Source: Synechococcales cyanobacterium bin31.maxbin.ball.101 (lineage in GTDB: Bacteria; Cyanobacteriota; Cyanobacteriia; Leptolyngbyales; Leptolyngbyaceae). From it: a DNA stretch of 46,248 nucleotides. This document shows positions 7,645-15,477 of this stretch, piece after piece. The translations under genes were made by a program, and so were the position numbers. The notes below the pieces were generated by a model that saw only the letters and a list, made by a program, of their open reading frames with translations, searched no databases and had not been told where the DNA came from. Position 1 is the first letter of the stretch; each line of letters begins with the position of its first letter. The stretch spans positions 1 through 46,248 of the forward strand of contig JAAFJU010000023.1 of assembly GCA_013298165.1 (NCBI GenBank), written 5' to 3'.

Positions 7645-9744
7645 ATGAGTTTGATTCACGCTCCTAATCTTGAAGTCCAGAAGGAACATCGTTCCTCTGG
7701 TCGCAATTCAAGAGAACCTTTGCTACTCAATGTGTTATCTCAACGTCAACGATCGATCCTCTTGGGATTGATTACATTATGGTCTGTGACCTTAGTTTGG
7801 TTTTGGCATTGGTGGTTACAGCCAAAGCATATTGTTACCCTTGAGGGTGCTGTTATCTGTAGCCTTTTACTGGCTTGGAATACAATGCTGCCCGCTTATT
7901 ATTTCTTCTTCGTTTGGCAAATGAAACGGGCGAATCCGAATTTAAAATTACCAGACCACTAGCGGGTTGCCATTGTGGTCACTAAAGCCCCTTCCGAACC
8001 TTGGGAAGTCGTCGAAAAAACGTTATTGGCGATGATTGACCAAGAGTATCCCCATGACAATTGGTTAGCAGATGAAAACCCGGCTCCGGAAACCGTAGAA
8101 TGGTGCAGACGGAATGGGGTGAAGATTTCGAGCCGCTTTGGAGTAGATGCCTATTATCAACCCAGTTGGCCGCGTCGGACGAAGTGTAAGGAAGGGAATT
8201 TAGCCTATTTCTATGACTATTATGGCTATGACAACTATGATTTTGTGGCGCAGTTAGATGCAGACCATGTGCCGGAAGCAGGATATTTGGTTGCCATCTT
8301 ACGGCCCTTTTTAAACGATCGCGTCGGCTATGTCGCAGCCCCCAGTATTTGTGATGCCAATGCCGATCGGAGTTGGGTGGTGAATGCGCGATTGTTTGCG
8401 GAGGCGACGATGCATGGCTCACTGCAGGCAGGATACAGCAATGGCTGGGCACCGCTTTGTATTGGCAGTCATTATGCAGTGCGCACTCAAGCCGTCAAAG
8501 ACATCGGAGGTTTAGGTCCCGAGTTAGCGGAAGACCATACCACGACGCTGATGATGAATTCCTTCGGTTGGCGCGGGATGTTTGCGCTAGATGCAGAGGC
8601 CCATGGCGATGGACCGACCAGTTTTGCAGATTTCTTAGTGCAGGAATTCCAATGGTCTAGAAGTTTGGTCGTGGTGCTGCTGAGCATTACGCCCCGATAT
8701 ATTGGCACCTTGCCACCCCATTTGAAGTTTCAATTCCTATTTTCACAGTTTTGGTATCCGATTTTTGCCTTGACGATGTTAGCTGGCGCATTAATGCCAT
8801 CGATCGCCTTAATATTAGATCGACCTTGGATGAGTGTGGACTATTTAGAGTTCTTGGGGCGATCGTCTATTTTGACGATGACTTGTATTTTCCCGGTTAT
8901 GTTGGTCAAGCAAGCCAAAGCCTTACGTCCTCATAATGCCAAGATTCTCAGTTGAGAAATGGTGTTGTTTCAGTTTGCCCGTTGGCCTTGGATTTTGATG
9001 GCTGTGGTGAATGCAACGGTGAGTTGTATTCAGGGTAAGGAGTTGCCGTTTAAGGTGACGCCGAAGGGTGAAAGTAATGCGAAACCCTTACCCTTTCCGC
9101 TCATTGTTCCCTATTTGATTTTGGCATTGATTTCTGGGGCATCTGTGCTGTTGTGTCGAGATGTCGCACGAGCGCAGGGTTACTATTTTCTGGCTTGCTT
9201 GAATATGTTGATTTATTCGGGATTATGTCTGTTCGTCTTACAGTTGCATTTCCGTGAAAATGTACTGAAGTATCGGGATTATATTCCTCACTATGGCTCT
9301 GTGGGAACGACCTTTGGGTTACTGGCGATCGCTTGTTTTATCAATCTAGATAAAGGGGTAAAGGCGATGGTTTCCTACAATCCATTATTGAAATCGCTCC
9401 TGGAACAGCCGATCGCCACCACGCCCATCAACGAGATACCTCAACCGATCGCCACCACGCTCATCAGTCCGAAGGAAACTATCTCGCAGACTGTTCTTCA
9501 AACTGTTTCGCAAACCCAGCAGCAAGCGATGAACGATCCTGAAGCAATTTCAAATTTTCCTTCCTCGCTGGAAGAGAGCATTATGGCCACCACACCCGAG
9601 GGAGCGGTCATGATCTGCCGACAAAAGCCTAAAACGACAGACGCTGTGGATTCCGCGATATCAGCTTCCACAGCATCGGGTTCTACAATATTGGTCCAAC
9701 TGGAATGTGAACACCGTCTACCCAATCATTCTGACAGCTTGTAA
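7645..9744 (+). pseudogene. GT2 polysaccharide synthase, copy 1, with two in-frame stop codons
   Basis: Read through, this is a 699-codon membrane GT2 like the intact copy at 11370-13451. Two Trp codons have become stops: TAG at 7960-7962 (codon 106) and TGA at 8953-8955 (codon 437). Both correspond to TGG in copy 2, and each needs one G-to-A change. The frame is otherwise intact. The catalytic motifs survive in the middle part: QLDADH, AEDHTT, QEFQWSRS. The first piece (to codon 105) carries only the N-terminal membrane segments; the last piece (from ATG 8959) carries C-terminal membrane segments and the tail. No good ribosome binding site precedes either internal start. The centre is nearly identical to copy 2, and the ends are much more diverged. 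It is most likely inactive. Suppression or readthrough cannot be excluded from sequence alone. Confidence 0.88.
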
Positions 9745-9787
9745 TCACTCCATTTTTTCGTCACCTATCCATAACTCTTCAATCACT

Positions 9788-10783
9788 ATGAATTCCTGGA
9801 ATCGTCCTCATAAATTGTTCAAAATTACAACGATCGTATTGTCAAAACTTACGATCAGCTTATTGTTGTCAAATTCTGTTTTTGCTACAACACCAATACC
9901 GATCGCACACGGGCTTACAAAGAAAATCAATACCATCCAATCCCAAACCGAATTCACAAGCCGAACTCGCAGTTCTGGACAAGATAGTTTTGCGGTCAAT
10001 CAAACTGTGAAATTTCGCGCAGGTGACAGTGATATGTTGCAGTCTGTGCAATTAGGCTATGGCAAGTTTACTCAGCCGGGTCGCAATGTTGTCAACCATA
10101 TACCCATTCGAGTCGGGATTGAGGGGACGAGTCATCCGACAAAATGGCAAGTAAGTGCAGGGGTGGATATCTTCGATCGGCTTTCGACTCAGCCCTTTGT
10201 GGAAGGCAAAGTAACGACGCAATTGAGTCCTAATTTACAGGTGGGAATCACGGCGAATTACCAAGCCTACAAGGAAAACGTTGTGACCTTAGAAAACGGG
10301 ATCAATCGATTCCAGGTGCAACCCCATATCTATTGGAAAATCACGCCTAGCACCTCGCTCTATGCGCAGTATGGAGCCGGGTTTTATAGTGATGGGAATC
10401 AGGATGGGCAGCTATGGGCGGGATTGAAGCAGGAATTTGGCAATTTTTACGTCGAGGGTTCTGTCCTAAGTTGGCGCTATGCAAAAGACCCAAACAATGG
10501 CTACTTTGCCCCGTCGGACTACTTTAGCTATGGCGGTGAGCTGGGTTGGCAGGGGAAGATTGCTGATCCGGCAACTTGTCAATTAGCGGTGGCGATCGGT
10601 CGTCAATCCTACGATGGACAATCCCGACCCGAAACGGGCTACAAAGCAGGTTGTAATGTTAAACTCTCACCCACCACCAGTCTCGATGCTCAGTATCGCT
10701 ATAGCAGTAGTGCGCAATTTTCTGGACAAGGCTCTAATTCAAATGATCATCGTGTGCAGGTGAATTTAAAAACGAGCCTGTGA
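9788..10783 (+). CDS. Outer-membrane beta-barrel protein, copy 1, lacking the TPR domain
   Basis: A 331-residue secreted protein: signal peptide (about residues 1-34, ending FATTP), a short linker, then a beta-barrel domain almost identical to the C-terminal ~285 residues of the gene at 13480-15024. The TPR region of copy 2 (about 185 codons) is absent. The junction on the right falls at GATCGCA (9901-9907), which is also found at 14148-14154 in copy 2. The deletion keeps the frame, so a secreted barrel could still be made. The last residues are KTSL instead of KTLF, because the 3' end joins the antisense GH26 stub (10766-10954); the usual terminal Phe is lost. The barrel resembles YaiO/BcsC-type export porins. 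An in-frame ATG at 9707 lies inside the previous gene and would hide the signal peptide, so I start at 9788. The protein may be non-functional. Confidence 0.7.
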   Translation: MNSWNRPHKLFKITTIVLSKLTISLLLSNSVFATTPIPIAHGLTKKINTIQSQTEFTSRTRSSGQDSFAVNQTVKFRAGDSDMLQSVQLGYGKFTQPGRNVVNHIPIRVGIEGTSHPTKWQVSAGVDIFDRLSTQPFVEGKVTTQLSPNLQVGITANYQAYKENVVTLENGINRFQVQPHIYWKITPSTSLYAQYGAGFYSDGNQDGQLWAGLKQEFGNFYVEGSVLSWRYAKDPNNGYFAPSDYFSYGGELGWQGKIADPATCQLAVAIGRQSYDGQSRPETGYKAGCNVKLSPTTSLDAQYRYSSSAQFSGQGSNSNDHRVQVNLKTSL

Positions 10784-10954
10784 GGGTTGCCCCACATACA
10801 AGATCATGATCAAGCTGACCCCCACGATCGCACAAATACCCCATCGGATCCTTTTAACCCACTTAAGTAACTTAACCCACTTAAATAACTTAACCCGCTT
10901 AGCAAAGCCAACCTTCCTAACCCATTTAACCCACTTAATTAACGATAGTTTCAT
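10766..10954 (-). pseudogene. 5' stub of a second GH26 gene (signal anchor only)
   Basis: Reading the minus strand gives a 62-residue frame whose second half, KWVKRIRWGICAIVG followed by IMILYVGQPSQARF, aligns with the N-terminus of the GH26 protein encoded at 6149-7156 (KWSKQIKWFALAIAV then IMLYSSRPAQALL). The nucleotide similarity includes GCCTGTG at the point where the plus-strand barrel gene ends. The catalytic domain is gone. Upstream in this frame the KWVK motif is repeated (18-base DNA repeats at 10854-10942), an expansion of the single unit in the intact gene. Position also fits: the stub sits where a GH26 would be expected, divergent from GT2 copy 2. The frame is open, so a short membrane peptide could be made, but I regard it as a remnant. 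Confidence 0.62.
10854..10942. repeat. 18-bp tandem/interspersed repeat within the GH26 stub
   Basis: Units of the form TTAACCCACTTAAGTAAC occur at 10854-10871 and 10872-10889, with degenerate units to about 10942. On the minus strand they encode repeated KWVK-type motifs. On the plus strand they give a meaningless L-T-H-L repeat. The repeat length is a multiple of three, so expansion kept the minus frame open. Confidence 0.7.
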
Positions 10955-11369
10955 TCTTTTTATTCACGATCAATTCATAAAACATTGGCCGATTTCTATC
11001 TATACTATCAACAGTCGTTGGGTCTCTCCTCACTCTAAATAAAATATCACTAGCTACATCATTATTAACAAATATGAATTGCAAACTTATATTTCTGAAA
11101 TCAAGCTAGTTGTCTGTTGATAGATTTGCAATTCATCAATTTTCAAACCTATCAAATCTCTGTTCAATCCGTTCACACCTAGCAACATCGCCCCCAGTGG
11201 CGTCTCTAAGGCGATACGGATTGATGACGCCAATCTGCTTTATACAAACGTTGATGAAATAACTACTGTTTGAGAACAAGTTCTCTAACGGCAACTTCGA
11301 TCGCGTCTAAGTGAGATTTTCGGATGCTTCTACCAGGTTGTAGTTCACCTAAAACTGATAATCATTAAC
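10955..11369. promoter_or_regulatory. Control region of GT2 copy 2, with conserved dyad at 11272-11285
   Basis: An AT-rich, non-coding 415-base stretch. The perfect inverted repeat GAGAAC-AA-GTTCTC (11272-11285) lies 84 bases before the GT2 ATG and corresponds to the dyad at 7545-7558 before copy 1. The leader around 11316-11338 (CGGATGCTTCTACCAG) is shared with copy 1. A regulator binding site or an mRNA hairpin in the 5' leader are both possible. I see no gene. Confidence 0.5.
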
Positions 11370-13451
11370 ATGAATTTGACTCACGCCCCCAAACTTAAAT
11401 TTCAAAAGACACAACGCTCTTATCAATATGCGACAAATGAGAAGTTACTGATTAATGTATTATCTCAACGTCAACGATCGATCCTATTGGGATTAGTGAC
11501 CTTATGGTCCATAACATTAATCTGGTTTTGGCATTGGTGGCTGCAGCCAAAGCATATGGTCAACATTGAAGGGGCAGTCATTTGTAGCCTTTTACTGGCT
11601 TGGAATACGATGTTGCCTGCCTATTATTTCTTCTTTGTTTCGCAAATGAAGCGGGCAAATCCAAATTTGGAATTGCCGAATCACTGGCGAATTGCCATGG
11701 TGGTCACAAAAGCCCCCTCTGAACCTTGGGAGGTCGTCAAAAAGACCCTCTTGGCGATGATGGCCCAGGATCATCCCCATGACAATTGGTTAGCAGATGA
11801 GAATCCATCTCCGGAGACCTTAGACTGGTGCCGTCGTCACAACGTGAAGGTTTCGAGTCGCTTTGGGGTGGAGGCTTATCATCAACCCAGTTGGCCGCGC
11901 CGGACGAAGTGTAAGGAGGGTAATTTGGCCTATTTCTATGACTATTACGGCTATGACAACTATGATTTTGTGGCGCAGTTAGATGCAGACCATGTGCCGG
12001 AAGCAGGATATTTGGTTGCCATCTTACGACCCTTTTTGAACGATCGCGTCGGCTATGTCGCAGCCCCCAGTATTTGTGATGCCAATGCCGATCGGAGTTG
12101 GGTGGTGAATGCGCGATTGTTTGCGGAGGCGACGATGCATGGCTCACTGCAGGCGGGATACAGCAATGGCTGGGCACCGCTTTGTATTGGCAGTCATTAT
12201 GCAGTGCGCACTCAAGCCGTCAAAGACATCGGAGGCTTGGGTCCAGAATTAGCGGAAGACCATACCACGACGCTGATGATGAATTCCTTTGGCTGGCGAG
12301 GTGTGTTTGCGCTAGATGCAGAGGCCCATGGCGATGGACCGACCAGTTTTGCAGATTTCTTGGTGCAGGAATTCCAATGGTCTAGAAGTTTGGTCGTGGT
12401 GCTGCTGAGCATTACGCCCCGATATATTGGCACCTTGCCACCCCATTTGAAGTTTCAATTCCTATTTTCACAGTTTTGGTATCCGATTTTTGCCTTGACG
12501 ATGTTAGCTGGCGCATTAATGCCATCGATCGCCTTAATATTAGATCGACCTTGGATGAGTGTGGACTATTTAGAGTTTCTAGGGCGATCGTCTATTTTGA
12601 CGATGACTTGTATTTTCCCGGTTATGTTGGTCAAGCAAGCCAAAGCCTTACGTCCTCATAATGCCAAGATTCTCAGTTGGGAAATGGTGTTATTTCAGTT
12701 TGCTCGGTGGCCTTGGATTTTGATGGCTGTGGTGAATGCGATCGTGAGTTGTATTCAAGGTAAGGAACTCCCATTTAAGGTGACGCCTAAGGGTGAAAGT
12801 AATGCGAAACCCTTACCCTTTCCGCTCATTGTTCCCTATTTGATTTTGGCGGTGATTTCTGGGGGAGCGATGCTGTTTTGCCAAGAGGTCAATCAGGCAC
12901 AGGGCTACTATTTCCTAGCGGGCTTGAATACGTTGATTTATTCAGGGCTATGTTTGTTGGTTTTGCAGTTGCATTTTCGGGAAAATGTGCTGAGATATCG
13001 AGATTATCTGCCCCACTATGGCGCTGTGGGAACAGCCTTCGGATTGCTGACGATCGCTTGCTTTACCCATCTAGATAAGGGAATCAAAGGGATGATTGCC
13101 TACAATCCCCTGTTAAAATCGCTCCTAGACCAGCCAACAGACAAACTGCCCGCCACTCTACCAACTCAAGCTCCAACTCAAGCTCCAGCCCAACCTGCGG
13201 TGGCAACAGCAGCCAGTCAGAAAGCAATGGTGACACCTGGATCTTCATTCTTTGGGTCAATGGTGACACCTTTACCTGTCTATCGATCGCAACGTTCTGA
13301 AGTGATTGAATCTCTGGCAGTGAGCAATAACATTATTGCCACAACGCCAGAGGGATCTGTGATGGTCTGCCGACAAAAGCCCACCGTGATGCAAATCTCA
13401 TCGGATCCCAAACCACAGGTCCAACTGGAATGTGAGACTCCAGACCACTAG
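11370..13451 (+). CDS. Processive GT2 polysaccharide synthase (cellulose/curdlan-synthase-like), intact copy
   Basis: A 693-residue inner-membrane glycosyltransferase. Two hydrophobic segments (about 37-58 and 68-91) precede a cytosolic GT-A domain with Asp143 (LADEN), the metal-binding DxD in QLDADH (205-207), the acceptor-site AED (295-297) and QEFQW (333-337), a variant of the QxxRW motif of processive synthases. Further membrane segments follow (about 366-392, 407-425, 447-463, 484-504, 517-534). No PilZ-type RxxxR...DxSxxG motif is visible, so c-di-GMP control of the BcsA kind is not supported. The C-terminal tail is low-complexity (Pro/Ala/Thr/Gln) but ends in ATTPEGSVMVCRQKP...VQLECE, shared with copy 1. 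A TPR-barrel exporter follows 28 bases downstream and a GH26 belongs to the same locus. The role is synthesis of a cell-surface polysaccharide; which sugar is unknown. Confidence 0.88.
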   Translation: MNLTHAPKLKFQKTQRSYQYATNEKLLINVLSQRQRSILLGLVTLWSITLIWFWHWWLQPKHMVNIEGAVICSLLLAWNTMLPAYYFFFVSQMKRANPNLELPNHWRIAMVVTKAPSEPWEVVKKTLLAMMAQDHPHDNWLADENPSPETLDWCRRHNVKVSSRFGVEAYHQPSWPRRTKCKEGNLAYFYDYYGYDNYDFVAQLDADHVPEAGYLVAILRPFLNDRVGYVAAPSICDANADRSWVVNARLFAEATMHGSLQAGYSNGWAPLCIGSHYAVRTQAVKDIGGLGPELAEDHTTTLMMNSFGWRGVFALDAEAHGDGPTSFADFLVQEFQWSRSLVVVLLSITPRYIGTLPPHLKFQFLFSQFWYPIFALTMLAGALMPSIALILDRPWMSVDYLEFLGRSSILTMTCIFPVMLVKQAKALRPHNAKILSWEMVLFQFARWPWILMAVVNAIVSCIQGKELPFKVTPKGESNAKPLPFPLIVPYLILAVISGGAMLFCQEVNQAQGYYFLAGLNTLIYSGLCLLVLQLHFRENVLRYRDYLPHYGAVGTAFGLLTIACFTHLDKGIKGMIAYNPLLKSLLDQPTDKLPATLPTQAPTQAPAQPAVATAASQKAMVTPGSSFFGSMVTPLPVYRSQRSEVIESLAVSNNIIATTPEGSVMVCRQKPTVMQISSDPKPQVQLECETPDH

Positions 13452-13479
13452 CCATCAAATTACTCATCATCAAATCATT

Positions 13480-15024
13480 ATGAAGTTCTGGAACCGTCAT
13501 TACTCATTGTCAAAAACTGTAGCGATCGTATTTTCCAAACTTGCGATCGGCTTACTCCTATCCACCTCTGCTTTCGCCGCAACACCAGCACCACTAGCTG
13601 AAACAACAAAAATAATAACGATCGCAGACTCAAATCTGACAACACAGAGCGAATCCGCTTGGAACTATGCCTATCAAAAAAATTACACCGCGAGTTTAGA
13701 ACTATGTGATTATTTAGTTCAAGCAGATCCAAACAATGAATCCTTCCAGCTTCAACGGGCTACCATTCTCAGTTGGGCAAACCGTTATCGCGACTCCATC
13801 CAAGCCTACCAACAAATTTTGGCCAAAAATCCCCAGTCGATCGAAGCGACGATCGGTTATGCCGAAGTCCTGAGTTGGGATGGACAATATGAATCCTCAC
13901 AGCGACTCTATCAACAAGTCCTAGCCGCTAATCCAAACCATGAAAAAGCGCTCACAGGCATGGCCTATCTGAGCCTCTGGCAGGTCGATCTGGGTTCTGC
14001 GATCGACCAATTCACGACCCTACGTCAACAGTTTCCCAAATCAACTGCTATCCAACTGGGCTTAGCTAAAACCTACGTCGCCCGTCAGGAAATTAAACTG
14101 GCTAAGGCTGTATTGGAACCTTTGATCGCCGCGAAGAATGGGGATGCGATCGCACTTGCCAAGGAAATCAATGCAATCCAATCCCAAACCGAATTCACAA
14201 GCCGGACTCGCAGTTCTGGACAAGATAGTTTTGCGGTCAATCAAACTGTGAAATTTCGCGCAGGTGACAGTAATACGTTGCAGTCTGTGCAATTAGGCTA
14301 TGGCAAGTTCACCCAGCCGGGTCGCAATGTTGTCAACCATATACCCATTCGAGTCGGGATTGAGGGTACGAGTCATCCGACAAAATGGCAAGTAAGTGCG
14401 GGGGTGGATATCTTCGATCGTCTCTCGACTCAGCCCTTTGTGGAAGGCAAGGTAACGACGCAATTGAGTCCTAATTTACAGGTGGGAATCACGGCTAATT
14501 ACCAAGCCTACAAGGAAAACGTTGTGACCTTAGAAAACGGGATCAATCGATTCCAGGTTCAACCTCATATCTATTGGAAGATTACGCCTAGCACGTCGCT
14601 CTATGCTCAGTATGGCGCGGGGTTTTATAGTGATGGCAATCGGGATGGGCAGCTATGGGCGGGATTGAAGCAGGAATTTGGGAACTTTTACGTCGAGGGT
14701 TCTATCCTGAGTTGGCGCTATGCTAAGGACCCAAACAATGGCTACTTTGCACCATCGGATTACTTTAGCTATGGCGGTGAACTGGGTTGGCAGGGGAAGA
14801 TTACCGATCCGGCAACTTGTCAATTAGCAGTGGCGATCGGTCGTCAATCCTACGATGGCCAATCCCGACCCGAAACGGGCTACAAAGTCGGTTGTAATGT
14901 TAAGCTCTCACCCACAACCAGTCTCGATGCTCAGTATCGCTATAGTAGTAGTGCGCAATTTACAGGACAAGGCTCCAATTCAAATGATCATCGTGTGCAG
15001 GTGAATTTGAAGACGCTGTTTTAA
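13480..15024 (+). CDS. TPR plus outer-membrane barrel exopolysaccharide exporter (BcsC/YaiO-like)
   Basis: A 514-residue protein with a signal peptide (1-34, ending AFAATP), an N-terminal TPR region of about five repeats (about 50-220: WNYAYQKNYTASLELCDYLVQADPNN, YRDSIQAYQQILAKNPQS, YESSQRLYQQVLAANPNH and so on) and a C-terminal beta barrel (about 230-514) ending in a Phe. This is the architecture of polymer-export proteins, in which periplasmic TPRs guide the chain to an outer-membrane pore; BcsC and PgaA are the known examples, and the barrel is YaiO-like in appearance. It starts 28 bases after the GT2 stop and is surely co-expressed with it. An in-frame ATG at 13432 lies within the GT2 gene and would bury the signal peptide, so ATG 13480 is chosen. 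The barrel is nearly identical to that of the TPR-less copy at 9788-10783. Confidence 0.87.
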   Translation: MKFWNRHYSLSKTVAIVFSKLAIGLLLSTSAFAATPAPLAETTKIITIADSNLTTQSESAWNYAYQKNYTASLELCDYLVQADPNNESFQLQRATILSWANRYRDSIQAYQQILAKNPQSIEATIGYAEVLSWDGQYESSQRLYQQVLAANPNHEKALTGMAYLSLWQVDLGSAIDQFTTLRQQFPKSTAIQLGLAKTYVARQEIKLAKAVLEPLIAAKNGDAIALAKEINAIQSQTEFTSRTRSSGQDSFAVNQTVKFRAGDSNTLQSVQLGYGKFTQPGRNVVNHIPIRVGIEGTSHPTKWQVSAGVDIFDRLSTQPFVEGKVTTQLSPNLQVGITANYQAYKENVVTLENGINRFQVQPHIYWKITPSTSLYAQYGAGFYSDGNRDGQLWAGLKQEFGNFYVEGSILSWRYAKDPNNGYFAPSDYFSYGGELGWQGKITDPATCQLAVAIGRQSYDGQSRPETGYKVGCNVKLSPTTSLDAQYRYSSSAQFTGQGSNSNDHRVQVNLKTLF

Positions 15025-15037
15025 TGGCTTCAGATTT

Positions 15038-15280
15038 CGGGCACCTCGTCACACTTGGAAAGAGAAACGCGATCGATTAGTGCGGTCGGGTTTTGTGGGG
15101 CGGCAGGAGGAATTGGTGGCGTTTCGGCGATCGGTGACGGATGCTGAGGCGACAACGATGATTTTTGCGATTTCGGGGCAGGAAAGGGTTGCAGAAGATT
15201 GAGATTGAGAAGACGTTTATGTTGCTATTGGATACCCATGAAGTGACGTTTTTTGGGATGAATGAAGTAGAAATTCAAGA
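15038..15280 (+). pseudogene. N-terminal fragment of a STAND/AAA-type NTPase gene
   Basis: From 15038 to a TGA at 15200-15202 one frame reads RAPRHTWKEKRDRLVRSGFV, then GRQEELVAFRRSVTDAEATT and IFAISGQERVAED. The GRQEEL...F...IFAISGQ pattern is the entry to a P-loop domain of STAND/NB-ARC-like ATPases, where ISGQGGVGKTTLL would normally follow. After a frame change, EKTFMLLLDTHEV continues the expected GKT-LL-type sequence at about 15208-15250. No start codon or Walker A is intact. The fragment ends at a palindromic repeat just before the HExxH gene. A TPR fragment of the kind found at the far end of such proteins lies on the other side of that gene (16633-16923). The family call rests on motif reading only. 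Confidence 0.55.
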
Positions 15281-15282
15281 GA

Positions 15283-15352
15283 ACTATTCAGTAAAAGCTA
15301 AACATATTTTCGTGCCGTACCTATGGCGCAACATTTTGTAATACTGAATAGT
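15283..15352. repeat. 11-bp perfect inverted repeat at the left scar junction
   Basis: ACTATTCAGTA (15283-15293) is matched exactly in reverse complement by TACTGAATAGT (15342-15352), with 48 bases between. It marks the change from HIP1-containing pseudogene sequence to the AT-rich region of the HExxH gene. It may be the end of a mobile segment or a transcriptional hairpin. A weaker dyad GGTGTA-N9-TACACC lies at 15403-15423, before the HExxH gene start. Confidence 0.55.
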
Positions 15353-15477
15353 ATTGACGAATTAACAAAACATGCTGTAACCTACGATGAAACCATAGAG
15401 ATGGTGTAGCTTTACTATACACCCTACCATATACAGCGTACAACCTTCTCTAGTCCTTCATTCAAAATAACAACGCT

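Noticed and set aside
7960-8955. Stop-codon recoding (readthrough of TAG and TGA as Trp or a special amino acid) in GT2 copy 1
   Set aside because: All other genes here use TAG and TGA as normal stops, both changes are simple G-to-A mutations of TGG, and an intact copy exists next door; loss of function is simpler.
10806-11042. Plus-strand frame with an L-T-H-L repeat
   Set aside because: It is the antisense of the KWVK-encoding repeats of the GH26 stub, has no ribosome binding site and no sensible protein composition.
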